A stretch of DNA of 13,414 bases from Prochlorococcus marinus str. MIT 9215 (GCA_949486985.1 CATBLW010000065.1:1-13414), one strand, 5' to 3'. Positions 1 to 7,298 are shown, counted from the first letter of the stretch. Made by a program: numbers and translations. Notes: generated from the letters alone by a model not told the origin.

Positions 1-1163
1 CGTTTCGGTAGTGCTTGTGCCATAGAGCGAAAACGAGCCCTATACACTTTGATCTGGTTCTCCCCATAACGCTCAACCGCCTGCTCTTCATTAAGACCAA
101 CAGTCGCCAATTCAGGCTGACTAAACACAGCGCTAGCAACGAGTTCATGGTTAACTTGTCGAGGCTTATTACCAAAAACAGTGTCAGAGAATGCTCTGCC
201 CTCATCAACTGCAACTGGAGTGAGATTAATGCGGTCTGTCACATCACCCACGGCAAAAATATGGGGTATGTTCGTGGCCTGATTGGCATCAACTGGTATT
301 CGACGACCATCCAAGGTCACACCAGCTGCATCCAGATTGAGGCCATGCAATAAAGGGCTTCGCCCTGTGGCAAGCAACACAGCTCCGCAATCGAAGCGCT
401 CTCCGCTCTGGGTTACCACTCCAAGTTCTCCGGGCTGTCCCTCCAAAGCCGCTGGACTTTCTGAAAAGCGAATCTCAATCCCCTTCTCCTCCATGCCGTC
501 TTGAACGGCAGCAGAAAGCTCACGATCAAAGCCACGCAGCAGATGATCCCCTCGCACAAGCTGGGTTACTTGAACACCAAGACCATGAAGAATGCAGGCA
601 AATTCACAAGCAATAAATCCTGCCCCAACCACAACAACATGCTCAGGAAAGCTTGGCTGCAGAAACATGTCATCGCTAACCCAAGCCAACTCAGCACCTG
701 GAATATCTGGCCGCTGAGGCTGGCCTCCGACAGCGATAAGGATTCGAGAAGCCTCAAGCTCCATGGTTGCTTGATTGCCACCAGCTGCTGATACAACAAC
801 ACTTTTTGGCCCACTAAATCGTGCCCAGCCCGAGACAAGCTCAACGCCAGCCTTCGCCAAGAACTCAATATGCAAGGCATTCAGTCGATCAACTTCCTGA
901 CGCACATTTGCCAACAACACTCCTGCATCGATGCGGGCCTCTTTAATCTCTACGCCAAAGCTCGGCGCGGCCTCAAGCTGCTCTCGATAAAGCGATCCAT
1001 AAACCAACAATTTTTTGGGGACACATCCACGAATCACGCAAGTCCCGCCGACGCGATCACCCTCAACAATGGCAACTTTGGCTCCGTAACTTGCGGCTCG
1101 CTTCGCTGCTGCAAGACCACCTGAGCCAGCGCCAATAACAATCAAATCGAAACGATGGTCCAC
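1..1163 (-). CDS. gor: Glutathione reductase, C-terminus cut off by the window edge
   Basis: This flavoenzyme of the cytosol reduces glutathione disulfide with NADPH. I translated the minus strand by hand and found 387 codons open to the left edge; the family is about 450 residues, so part of the dimerisation domain is missing. The FAD-binding GAGSGG is at residues 11-16 and the redox-active disulfide motif CVIRGC at 42-47. The NADPH-binding GAGFIA is at 180-185, followed by arginines at 204 and 210 (VRGDHLLRGFD), which in this family select NADPH over NADH. The second FAD motif, FAVGDVTD, is near 303-310. The start is GTG at 1163, because an in-frame TGA lies three codons upstream and no ATG is available; no good ribosome binding site is visible. 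It is divergent from the GST-like gene. Dihydrolipoamide dehydrogenase or mercuric reductase is less likely because of the CVIRGCVPKK context and the two arginines. Confidence 0.95.
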   Translation of the reverse strand, partial: MDHRFDLIVIGAGSGGLAAAKRAASYGAKVAIVEGDRVGGTCVIRGCVPKKLLVYGSLYREQLEAAPSFGVEIKEARIDAGVLLANVRQEVDRLNALHIEFLAKAGVELVSGWARFSGPKSVVVSAAGGNQATMELEASRILIAVGGQPQRPDIPGAELAWVSDDMFLQPSFPEHVVVVGAGFIACEFACILHGLGVQVTQLVRGDHLLRGFDRELSAAVQDGMEEKGIEIRFSESPAALEGQPGELGVVTQSGERFDCGAVLLATGRSPLLHGLNLDAAGVTLDGRRIPVDANQATNIPHIFAVGDVTDRINLTPVAVDEGRAFSDTVFGNKPRQVNHELVASAVFSQPELATVGLNEEQAVERYGENQIKVYRARFRSMAQALPK

Positions 1164-1203
1164 AGGAGGTCAACAACTTCTGTCATCCTCATTCTGCAGC
1201 TGC

Positions 1204-1222
1204 TGTGATCGTCAAGATCACA
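1204..1222. promoter_or_regulatory. 19-bp perfect palindrome in the gor/GST divergent gap
   Basis: The arms TGTGATC and GATCACA are perfect 7-bp inverted repeats around the 5-nt centre GTCAA. The element is the most conspicuous structure in the 90-bp gap between two divergently transcribed glutathione genes, about 31 bp from the GST-like ATG and 41 bp from the gor GTG. The half sites resemble those of CRP-family regulators (TGTGA/TCACA), but the spacing is 9 nt where CRP has 6, and it does not match the NtcA pattern GTA-N8-TAC. It could be an operator for a dimeric regulator of both genes, or a small hairpin in the GST 5' leader. The function is inferred. Confidence 0.4.
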
Positions 1223-1253
1223 TTCGTAACGCCATCTCCTGGAGCCTGGATTG

Positions 1254-2513
1254 ATGACAACGCCTTCTTCCATCAAAGCCATGAGCTGGGAAGAATTAGC
1301 AGAGCGAGCCCTTCACGAGCCTGATCGGATTGATGGTCCGACCAATGCCCACGCCAATCTGCGCCTCTTTGGGCATCCAGAAGATGCGCTTCGCATCACC
1401 CTCTACCGAGACCATCACGCCTGGTGCCCCTACTGCCAGAAGATTTGGCTGTGGCTGGAATGGAAACAGATCCCTTATCGGATCAGGAAAGTCACCATGC
1501 GCTGCTATGGAGAAAAGGAATCCTGGTTCGTCAAAAAAGTTCCTTCGGGCATGCTTCCTGCTCTAGAGCTTGATGGACGGCTAATTACAGAAAGCGATCA
1601 GATCCTGCTTGAGCTAGAAAATACTTTTGGGCCTTTAGGTATAAGCCTGACTGAGCCAAAGTCTCTCGAGTTAAGGCAACTTGAACGTCAATTATTTCGA
1701 GCTTGGTGTCAATGGCTGTGTGTAGCCAATCAAAGCCAACGATATCAACAAAAGGCACGAGAACAATTCCATCGCATGGCCGAAATGATGGAGGATAAAC
1801 TGACTGAGACTCCAGGGCCTTGGTTGAATCAAGCGAGCGAGAATCAACATGAACCCAGCGGCATTGATGTGATATTCATCCCTTATTTAGAACGGATGAA
1901 TGCCTCTCTTGCTTATTACAAAGGTCTCAACCTTCGAGAAGAACATCCAGCCATCCACAACTGGTTCACGGCACTGGAACAACTCGCTGTTTATCGAGGC
2001 ACTCAGGGAGATTTCCATACCCATGCCCATGATCTCCCCCCTCAGATGGGCGGCTGCTGGATCGAAGCCAATCCCACACAAGACAAGTTTGCAACAGCTA
2101 TTGACAACGGAGAAGGGCTTGGAGAGATGGAAATATGTTGGCCGAATCCAGAGCAATCGATAGATCTTCAAGCTGAATCTCTTGCATTATCAAGAGTTCT
2201 CAAACATCGCCGTAAGCTCCTAGAACTCAATCCGCTTGGAGCAGCAAAATTCGACCAGCCGTTAAGAGCAAGCCTGACTCGGTTGATCCATGGCCAACCC
2301 TGCATTCCAGATCAAAGCAGTGCCTCCGGACTGCGCTACCTAAGAGATCGCATCTCTGTGCCCAGAGACATGCCATTAATAGCTGCGAGACGGCTGCGCA
2401 ATGCTCTTGAACAGACTGCTCAGCTCGACAGCTCAGAGCTTGGCCCGCCTCTACCGATACAGCATCGATTCGATCAAAATCCCAAACCTTTCTTGATGGA
2501 TTCATGCGACTGA
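1254..2513 (+). CDS. Glutathione S-transferase-like protein with a C-terminal extension
   Basis: A 419-residue protein with an N-terminal thioredoxin-like GST domain at about residues 47-125. It carries the Cys-type active-site motif CPYC at 58-61, the cis-proline motif VPSGMLPAL at 97-105, and the ESDQIL segment at 113-118 that contacts the glutathione gamma-glutamyl group. A helical GST C-terminal domain covers about 130-250. A Cys-type active site suggests glutaredoxin-like thiol transfer or reductive deglutathionylation rather than conjugation. Residues from about 265 to 419 are an extra region I do not recognise; the usual GST is 200-250 residues. ATG 1254 is preferred over the adjoining in-frame TTG at 1251, with GGAG about 11 nt upstream. 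The 3' end overlaps the DUF2808 gene by 10 nt, suggesting coupled translation. The neighbour gor would recycle its cosubstrate. The substrate is unknown. Confidence 0.85.
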   Translation: MTTPSSIKAMSWEELAERALHEPDRIDGPTNAHANLRLFGHPEDALRITLYRDHHAWCPYCQKIWLWLEWKQIPYRIRKVTMRCYGEKESWFVKKVPSGMLPALELDGRLITESDQILLELENTFGPLGISLTEPKSLELRQLERQLFRAWCQWLCVANQSQRYQQKAREQFHRMAEMMEDKLTETPGPWLNQASENQHEPSGIDVIFIPYLERMNASLAYYKGLNLREEHPAIHNWFTALEQLAVYRGTQGDFHTHAHDLPPQMGGCWIEANPTQDKFATAIDNGEGLGEMEICWPNPEQSIDLQAESLALSRVLKHRRKLLELNPLGAAKFDQPLRASLTRLIHGQPCIPDQSSASGLRYLRDRISVPRDMPLIAARRLRNALEQTAQLDSSELGPPLPIQHRFDQNPKPFLMDSCD

Positions 2514-3034
2514 TCTACTCAACCATCGTTACAGCGCTATTACTCACGCCAATCAATACAAGAGCCATAGAAATCAATGGGCAAACATCTTTTGTAGAGG
2601 TTCCCACCAAAGTCAAACTAACCAATTACAAATGGTATGCATTTGAAGGTGGCGCCAAATATTATTTCACGATTGAGCTGCCAAAGGGTGCTGATGCCAG
2701 CCTTGGCGGAATCAATCTCCAACAAATCCAAGGCGTCCAATCTGCTTTTTATCGTGGTCCTGTGCAGCCCCAAGCCTTTCATGGAAGTCCTCGAAGATCT
2801 GGACAATCCATACCCGTATCAGCATCCTTTAAGAACAACTCTCGATCGATCAACGTCAGCTTTGCGGAGCCCGTATCACCGGGTTCCAAAATAACAGTTG
2901 TCTTCAATGTACGCAGGAACCCTCCTGCAGGCCTTTACCTCTATTCAGTATCAGCGCGACCTTGGGGAACCAAGCCAATCTCGCAAGACGTTGGGGTTGT
3001 GAGAATGAGTATTCATTCAGTCAATAGGCGCTAA
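2504..3034 (+). CDS. Secreted DUF2808 protein
   Basis: A 176-residue protein that matches the cyanobacterial DUF2808 family as I recall it: a segment of the type YYFTIELPKGA followed by LGGINLQQIQG, then a C-terminal beta-rich part ending in PAGLYLYSVSARPWG. The function is unknown. The N-terminus is a typical Sec signal peptide: basic MR, a hydrophobic stretch at residues 3-16, and a likely cleavage after TRA (residue 21), so the mature protein should be periplasmic or outer-envelope. Its ATG lies inside the last codons of the GST-like gene (10-nt overlap), so the two are probably cotranscribed. The last codons (about 3021-3034) form the first unit of a tandem repeat that continues past the stop. 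Confidence 0.8.
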   Translation: MRLIYSTIVTALLLTPINTRAIEINGQTSFVEVPTKVKLTNYKWYAFEGGAKYYFTIELPKGADASLGGINLQQIQGVQSAFYRGPVQPQAFHGSPRRSGQSIPVSASFKNNSRSINVSFAEPVSPGSKITVVFNVRRNPPAGLYLYSVSARPWGTKPISQDVGVVRMSIHSVNRR

Positions 3035-3069
3035 AATCAATAGACACCCAAAAACAATAGACGCTAAAA
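3021..3069. repeat. Three degenerate 16-17 bp direct repeats across the DUF2808 stop codon
   Basis: Units at 3021-3036 (TCAATAGGCGCTAAAA), 3037-3053 (TCAATAGACACCCAAAA) and 3054-3069 (ACAATAGACGCTAAAA) follow head to tail. The first unit contains the TAA stop of the DUF2808 gene. The array lies at its tail-to-tail junction with dnaA. No strong hairpin or T-tract is visible. Confidence 0.75.
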
Positions 3070-3082
3070 AGCTATAAATCTC

Positions 3083-3120
3083 AGAACACAAGATCAAGCT
3101 AAGAACACAAGGTCAAGACA
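3083..3120. repeat. Two 19-bp direct repeats in the DUF2808/dnaA gap
   Basis: AGAACACAAGATCAAGCTA (3083-3101) is followed directly by AGAACACAAGGTCAAGACA (3102-3120), with 16 of 19 positions identical. The unit is unrelated to the repeat just upstream. The remainder of the gap (3121-3166) is A-rich and shows nothing else I can identify. Confidence 0.7.
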
Positions 3121-3166
3121 GACTCACACACAATCAAAAGAATCAAATTCAAATGGGTCAAACGAA

Positions 3167-4558
3167 CTAACGCTTGCGCCTTGAATCAATCTGCAAAAGA
3201 TCTCTTACCCGCTGAACCTGACTCGCCAACTTAGGATCACTCGACAACTTCTTTTCCACCTGATCGATGGCATACATCACTGTCGTGTGATCTTTGCCGC
3301 CAAAGGTCTCACCGATACGCGGCAAGCTCAAATCTGTACCCTGGCGCATTAAATACATGCCAACCTGACGAGCCTGACTAATGGCTCTTCGGCGGCTACT
3401 ACTACGCATATCATCAGCGCTGACATCAAAAACCTCCGAGACCTTATCAATAACTTGCTTTGGCGTCACATCCACACCTTGCCCTTTGGGATCAAGCATG
3501 GGCGCTACTGAATCCACCGTCATCGGCAGGCCAGTAATCGAAGCAAAGGCAACAGCTCGGGTCAGAGCACCTTCAAGTTCACGAATATTAGAAGTAAAAC
3601 GTCCGGCAATATAATGAATAAGGTCACGTGGCAACATCATCCGCTCTTGTTCGGCTTTCTTCTGCAAAATAGCCATCCTTGTTTCAAGATCAGGAGATTG
3701 AATATCAGCAATTAAGCCCATAGAGAATCGAGAAATCAACCGCTCTTGAAGCCTTGGAATCTGATTTGGAGGCCTATCACTTGCAATCACAATCTGCCTA
3801 CCAGCCTCATGCAAAGCATTGAAAGTATGGAAAAACTCTTCTTGGGTATATTCCTTGCCTTCAATAAACTGAATATCATCAATCAGAATTAAATCAGCAG
3901 CCCGATAACGATCTCTAAAAGCCTGCATGCCATCTCTGCGAATGGCCAAGATCAAATCGTTCGTAAAGGTCTCTGTGGAGACATAGGCAATTTTGGCCTC
4001 AGGGTCAATCTCAAGTCTGTAATGGCCGATCGCCTGCATCAAATGGGTCTTTCCCAAACCCACACCACCGCAAATAAACAAAGGGTTGAATTCTCGTCCT
4101 GGAGCCTCCGCAACTGCCAAAGCAGCAGCATGAGCCATCCGACTATTCGGCCCTACAACAAAACGATTAAAGACATAGCGAAGATTGAGCGTAGGAAGAA
4201 TCCGTCGCGGCCCAGATTTAGACACACCAGGCACTGATGAAGCCGTCGCCTCAGTGGCTGGGACAGAAGACACTTGCGGTGTCAATCCTGGCGACAGCGC
4301 CTCAGCTTCCGGATCTATCGCCGGAGCCTTCACGATCACCCGCACCGGCTGACCGCAGATACCACCGGCAACCTCTTCAATGGTCTGAACGTAATTCTTT
4401 CGCAGCCAATCGCTAGCGAAGCTATTCGGCGCGACCAAAGTCAGCTCACCATTGTGAAAGCCACTGCAACTGGCTGGGCGAATCCACGTTTCAAAGGTGG
4501 GTTTGCTGAGATTGCTCTGAAGAGCCTGCTGAACCTTGGCCCAGAGCTCGCTACCCAT
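3167..4558 (-). CDS. dnaA: Chromosomal replication initiator DnaA
   Basis: This AAA+ protein binds DnaA boxes and opens the replication origin. Counted from the ATG at 4558 (463 residues): domain I at 1-75 (ELWAKVQ...FETWIRP), a variable linker at about 80-120, Walker A GGVGLGKT at 164-171, Walker B LILIDDIQF at 223-231, the arginine-finger region SRF at 276-278, sensor 2 SNIRELEGAL at 323-332, and the domain IV DNA-binding signature GGKDHTTVMYA at 420-430. The start is uncertain. A GAGGAG ribosome binding site at 4576-4581 is 8 nt from an in-frame GTG at 4567 but 17 nt from the ATG, so GTG (466 residues) may be used. I saw no cluster of DnaA boxes beside it, so the origin is probably elsewhere, as is common in cyanobacteria. 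It is divergent from htrA with a gap of only 66 bp. Confidence 0.97.
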   Translation of the reverse strand: MGSELWAKVQQALQSNLSKPTFETWIRPASCSGFHNGELTLVAPNSFASDWLRKNYVQTIEEVAGGICGQPVRVIVKAPAIDPEAEALSPGLTPQVSSVPATEATASSVPGVSKSGPRRILPTLNLRYVFNRFVVGPNSRMAHAAALAVAEAPGREFNPLFICGGVGLGKTHLMQAIGHYRLEIDPEAKIAYVSTETFTNDLILAIRRDGMQAFRDRYRAADLILIDDIQFIEGKEYTQEEFFHTFNALHEAGRQIVIASDRPPNQIPRLQERLISRFSMGLIADIQSPDLETRMAILQKKAEQERMMLPRDLIHYIAGRFTSNIRELEGALTRAVAFASITGLPMTVDSVAPMLDPKGQGVDVTPKQVIDKVSEVFDVSADDMRSSSRRRAISQARQVGMYLMRQGTDLSLPRIGETFGGKDHTTVMYAIDQVEKKLSSDPKLASQVQRVRDLLQIDSRRKR

Positions 4559-4575
4559 CAGCCCCACACCATCTG

Positions 4576-4581
4576 CTCCTC
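4576..4581 (-). promoter_or_regulatory. Ribosome binding site that favours a GTG start for dnaA
   Basis: GAGGAG on the minus strand is 8 nt from the in-frame GTG at 4567 and 17 nt from the ATG at 4558. By spacing alone the GTG is the better start. Confidence 0.5.
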
Positions 4582-4612
4582 GGTGGCTGAATCTAGGCAA
4601 CTTCCAACGGCA

Positions 4613-4618
4613 AAGAGG
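4613..4618 (+). promoter_or_regulatory. Ribosome binding site of the HtrA-type protease gene
   Basis: AAGAGG lies 6 nt before the ATG at 4625. It decides that start over the long in-frame extension back to 4274, which runs antisense through dnaA. Confidence 0.55.
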
Positions 4619-4624
4619 TCTTTA

Positions 4625-5821
4625 ATGAGACCCTTACATTCTTGTTCCCTGGGAGCGGCATCCGTCATGCCCATCGCCGCATGTATTCGCAAGCTACGCC
4701 CAGTTGGAATGCTTGGAATTGGAATCATTAGTCTCCAGCTAACTGGCTGCAATGAAGGGTTACGTCAAAAATTCGGAATGGGCTCAGTAGGAAGTCCCGA
4801 GCAGGCTCCCCTCGTCAATGATGAACCTCAAACTGCACCTCTAGAGCCAGGCAGTAACACGATTGTGATGGCTGTTGATCGTGTTGGACCGGCCGTCGTG
4901 CGCATCGATACGATTAAACGCATCAGCAATCCGATTGGCAACCTGTTTGGGGCTGGCCCTTCAATCCGTCAGCAAGCTGGCCAAGGGTCGGGGTTCATTA
5001 CGCGATCCAATGGACTGATCTTCACCAATGCCCATGTCGTCGCTGGTGCAGACAAGGTGCAAGTAACACTTCCCGATGGACGCAACTTCAACGGCAAAGT
5101 TCTGGGCGGCGATCCACTGACAGATGTTGCTGTCGTCAAAGTGGTTGCCGACAAGCTTCCCGTTGCAGCACTTGGCAATTCCGACAATCTCAAGCCTGGT
5201 GAATGGGCTATCGCCATCGGCAACCCTCTTGGACTCAACAACACCGTTACAGCGGGAATCATCAGCGCGGTCGATCGCACCAATGCTGTTGGTTCAGGGC
5301 AAAGGGTCCCCTATATCCAAACGGACGCCGCCGTCAATCCAGGCAACAGCGGTGGTCCACTGATCAATGCCGCAGGTCAGGTGATCGGGATTAATACCGC
5401 CATCCGTCAAGCGCCAGGAGCTGGTCTTAGCTTTGCGATCCCGATCAATCTGGCTAAACGCATTGCCCAGCAAATCGTTAAAGAAGGTCAGGCTTCTCAT
5501 CCCTATATCGGCGTCAGGCTGATGCCGCTGACGCCCAAAAGGGCGATGGACATCAACGCCTCAACTGGGAAGTGCAAACTGCCAGAGAAGAATGCTGTTC
5601 TCGTCGTCGATGTCATGCCAAACAGTCCTGCCGCAAGGGCTGGCATGCAGCAATGCGACCTGATCAAAGCCGTGGATGGCCAGACCGTCAAAGACCCTGC
5701 TGAGGTTCAAATTGCCGTTGACCGCGGACAAGTTGGAGCAGCCATGCCGATCCTTCTTGAACGCAACGGCAACGAGTTCGAAGTCAGCGTTCAACCAGCA
5801 GAACTTCCCCGCCAACGTTGA
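4625..5821 (+). CDS. HtrA/Deg-type serine protease with lipoprotein signal
   Basis: A 398-residue trypsin-like protease with one C-terminal PDZ domain, the Deg/HtrA layout for degrading misfolded envelope proteins. The catalytic triad is visible: His137 (TNAHVVAGADKV), Asp167 (DPLTDVAVVKV) and Ser242 (NPGNSGGPLIN). The PDZ domain spans about 294-390 (YIGVRLMPLTP through the SPAARAGMQQCDLI core). The N-terminus has a basic stretch, a hydrophobic segment and the lipobox LTGC with Cys42, so it is probably a lipid-anchored envelope protein; many cyanobacterial HtrA proteins instead have ordinary signals. A second in-frame ATG at 4667 would give a more usual signal length (Cys28). Its TGA overlaps the TTG start of the next gene. 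It could be named HhoA, HhoB or HtrA; the sequence alone does not settle which. Confidence 0.92.
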   Translation: MRPLHSCSLGAASVMPIAACIRKLRPVGMLGIGIISLQLTGCNEGLRQKFGMGSVGSPEQAPLVNDEPQTAPLEPGSNTIVMAVDRVGPAVVRIDTIKRISNPIGNLFGAGPSIRQQAGQGSGFITRSNGLIFTNAHVVAGADKVQVTLPDGRNFNGKVLGGDPLTDVAVVKVVADKLPVAALGNSDNLKPGEWAIAIGNPLGLNNTVTAGIISAVDRTNAVGSGQRVPYIQTDAAVNPGNSGGPLINAAGQVIGINTAIRQAPGAGLSFAIPINLAKRIAQQIVKEGQASHPYIGVRLMPLTPKRAMDINASTGKCKLPEKNAVLVVDVMPNSPAARAGMQQCDLIKAVDGQTVKDPAEVQIAVDRGQVGAAMPILLERNGNEFEVSVQPAELPRQR

Positions 5822-6576
5822 CTGCCATAAACAACACAGCCATAGCGAAGACAGCCTTAGACAAGACAGCCTTAGACAAGACAGCCATAGACAAGACGGC
5901 CGAAATCAAGACTGCAAAAGCAAAGCCTGCCGAAATCAAGCCGGCCCTGATCGTGATGGCCCGTTGGCCGGCGCCAGGCCGCTGCAAGCGGCGGCTCGCT
6001 TCAGGGATTGGCAAGGTTCATGCCGCCAGGATCCAATCCCAGCTCACCAACCACACCTTGCATGTGGCCAGATCGATCGAGCGACTTGGACTGGTTGAGC
6101 TGCAACTTGCAACAACCGGCTTGGCACCACGGGCGGCTGCCCGCTGGGGGAGTAGCCAAGGCATTAGCAAGGTGGTGGATCAAGGTCTTGGCTGTCTTGG
6201 CGTACGTATGCGCCGTCAGATCTTGAAGGCACAGCTTTGTTCTCAGTCAAAACCCAGAGAAGGCCGCTCCACGATCCTGATCGGGACCGATCTCCCTGAG
6301 CTCTGTCAACGAGATCTCTTGGAAGCTTTGTCTGCTCTGGAGCAGCATCAACTCGTGCTTGGCCCTGCCGATGATGGGGGCTACTGGTTGATCGGACTTT
6401 CAGGGTCCCTGATTCAGCCCGTGGCGACGTGGCCCTTCTGTGGCATTTCCTGGGGAACCGAGCAGGTATTGCCAACAACCATGCAACGCGCCGAACTTGC
6501 AGGCATCACGCCTGCATTGCTGCGCCAGCAGAACGATCTTGATCAACTGGATGATTTGGCGCCGTGGCAAGCATGA
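5818..6576 (+). CDS. TIGR04282-family (DUF2064) glycosyltransferase with repeat-encoded N-terminus
   Basis: A 252-residue GT-A-like nucleotidyl/glycosyltransferase of the family named for arsenosugar biosynthesis (transferase 1). The core begins at about residue 41 with PALIVMARWPAPGRCKRRL, the family's nucleotide-binding strand and basic loop. Then come ILIGTDLPEL (153-162), GPADDGGYWLIGL (182-194) and the CGISWGTEQVL segment (208-218). The only usable start upstream of the core strand is TTG at 5818, overlapping the htrA TGA as TTGA; the GTG/ATG pair at 5953/5956 would remove the first core strand. This adds about 40 residues made of eight pentapeptide units of the type TALDK. The 3' end overlaps the TIGR04283 gene as ATGA. 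No arsM or arsS lies in the window, so an arsenic role is a family-level inference; another sugar acceptor is possible. Confidence 0.82.
   Translation: MTAINNTAIAKTALDKTALDKTAIDKTAEIKTAKAKPAEIKPALIVMARWPAPGRCKRRLASGIGKVHAARIQSQLTNHTLHVARSIERLGLVELQLATTGLAPRAAARWGSSQGISKVVDQGLGCLGVRMRRQILKAQLCSQSKPREGRSTILIGTDLPELCQRDLLEALSALEQHQLVLGPADDGGYWLIGLSGSLIQPVATWPFCGISWGTEQVLPTTMQRAELAGITPALLRQQNDLDQLDDLAPWQA
5821..5940 (+). repeat. Eight tandem 15-bp units coding a pentapeptide repeat
   Basis: Eight units in strict 15-bp register, the first at 5821-5835 and the last at 5926-5940. Units 3 and 4 are identical (ACAGCCTTAGACAAG), and units 2-5 are nearly identical. Units 6-8, nearest the enzyme core, are more diverged (TAEIK, TAKAK, PAEIK) and grade into the core strand PALIV. 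The array begins at the htrA stop codon. It encodes an Ala/Lys/Asp-rich, probably helical, N-terminal extension. Confidence 0.9.
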
Positions 6577-7298
6577 GCAAAATCAATCAGGCACAAACCA
6601 ATGAGGACTGCAAGCCAAGCCTGAGCGTGATTGTGCCAAGCCTGAATGAAGCCAATCGACTCCCCCTGCTTTTGGCTGATCTCGACCGCTGGCCCGCTCC
6701 GATTGAACGCTGGGTGATCGATGCTGAAAGTTCTGACGACACCGCCAAGATTGCTCATCTCGCCGGAGCCCAACCGCGACGTTTCCCGGAGGCCAATCGT
6801 GGCGCTCAACTCCAGCATGGGGTTAGCCACGCCAAGGGGAACTGGCTGCTGTTTCTCCATGCCGACAGCAGGCTTCCCGCTCAATGGCCTCAAATAATTG
6901 AAGACGTGATCGCAGAACCTTCAGCAAAGCTGAGCGCCTGGTTTTTCGACTTCCGTGTTCAAGCTGATGGCCTCAACATGAGACTGCTGGAACTTGCAGT
7001 AGCCCTGCGCAGCCATTGGCTTCAACGTCCTTATGGCGATCAGGGCTTACTCATCAACAAGAACCTCTATGAACAGATTGGTGGCTATGCACCGCTGCCA
7101 TTAATGGAAGATCTTGATTTTGTTGAACGGCTTGGCTGCCAAGCGAGGCTGAAAAGCCTTGGCCTGCCCCTCTATACAAATGGCCGCCGCTGGCAAAAGC
7201 TTGGCTTACTGACGCAAACCTGGCGAAATGCCCAATTGCGACGCCGATGGCGGTGTGGAGAAAGCGCAACCCATTTAGCCAAAGACTATTTCCGCTAA
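6573..7298 (+). CDS. TIGR04283-family GT2 glycosyltransferase
   Basis: A 241-residue family 2 glycosyltransferase of the subgroup named for arsenosugar biosynthesis (transferase 2), which typically sits beside TIGR04282 as here. Visible motifs are the first strand SVIVPSLNEANRL (18-30), the nucleotide-binding WVIDAESSDDT (47-57) with Asp50, the DXD-equivalent FLHADSRLP (94-102), GDQGLL (155-160), and the acidic LMEDLDF (177-183) near the catalytic base position. I choose ATG 6573 because it overlaps the previous stop as ATGA; an in-frame GTG at 6564 would add three residues. Cytosolic, with no transmembrane segment evident. The donor and acceptor cannot be read from the sequence. Its last two codons and stop lie inside the first unit of a 14-bp tandem repeat. 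Confidence 0.85.
   Translation: MSKINQAQTNEDCKPSLSVIVPSLNEANRLPLLLADLDRWPAPIERWVIDAESSDDTAKIAHLAGAQPRRFPEANRGAQLQHGVSHAKGNWLLFLHADSRLPAQWPQIIEDVIAEPSAKLSAWFFDFRVQADGLNMRLLELAVALRSHWLQRPYGDQGLLINKNLYEQIGGYAPLPLMEDLDFVERLGCQARLKSLGLPLYTNGRRWQKLGLLTQTWRNAQLRRRWRCGESATHLAKDYFR

Noticed and set aside
1163..1169. AGGAGGT, a strong Shine-Dalgarno look-alike on the plus strand
   Set aside because: No start codon at the right distance; the GST-like gene starts about 85 nt further on.
1204..1222. Calling the palindrome a CRP or NtcA binding site
   Set aside because: The half-site spacing is 9 nt, not the 6 nt of CRP, and the NtcA triplet pattern is absent.
4274..4624. Long 5' extension of the htrA reading frame through dnaA
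   Set aside because: It is antisense to conserved dnaA codons, and a ribosome binding site and lipoprotein signal support ATG 4625.
3167..4624. A replication origin next to dnaA
   Set aside because: No cluster of DnaA boxes or AT-rich unwinding region is visible, and the flanking gaps are only 132 and 66 bp.
4559..4752. Minus-strand open frame upstream of dnaA that ends overlapping its ATG
   Set aside because: It is the shadow of the htrA 5' region; low-complexity translation without a recognisable fold.
5784..6098. Repetitive open frames on both strands over the 15-bp array
   Set aside because: A 15-bp period keeps several frames open; only the frame continuing into the TIGR04282 core is supported.
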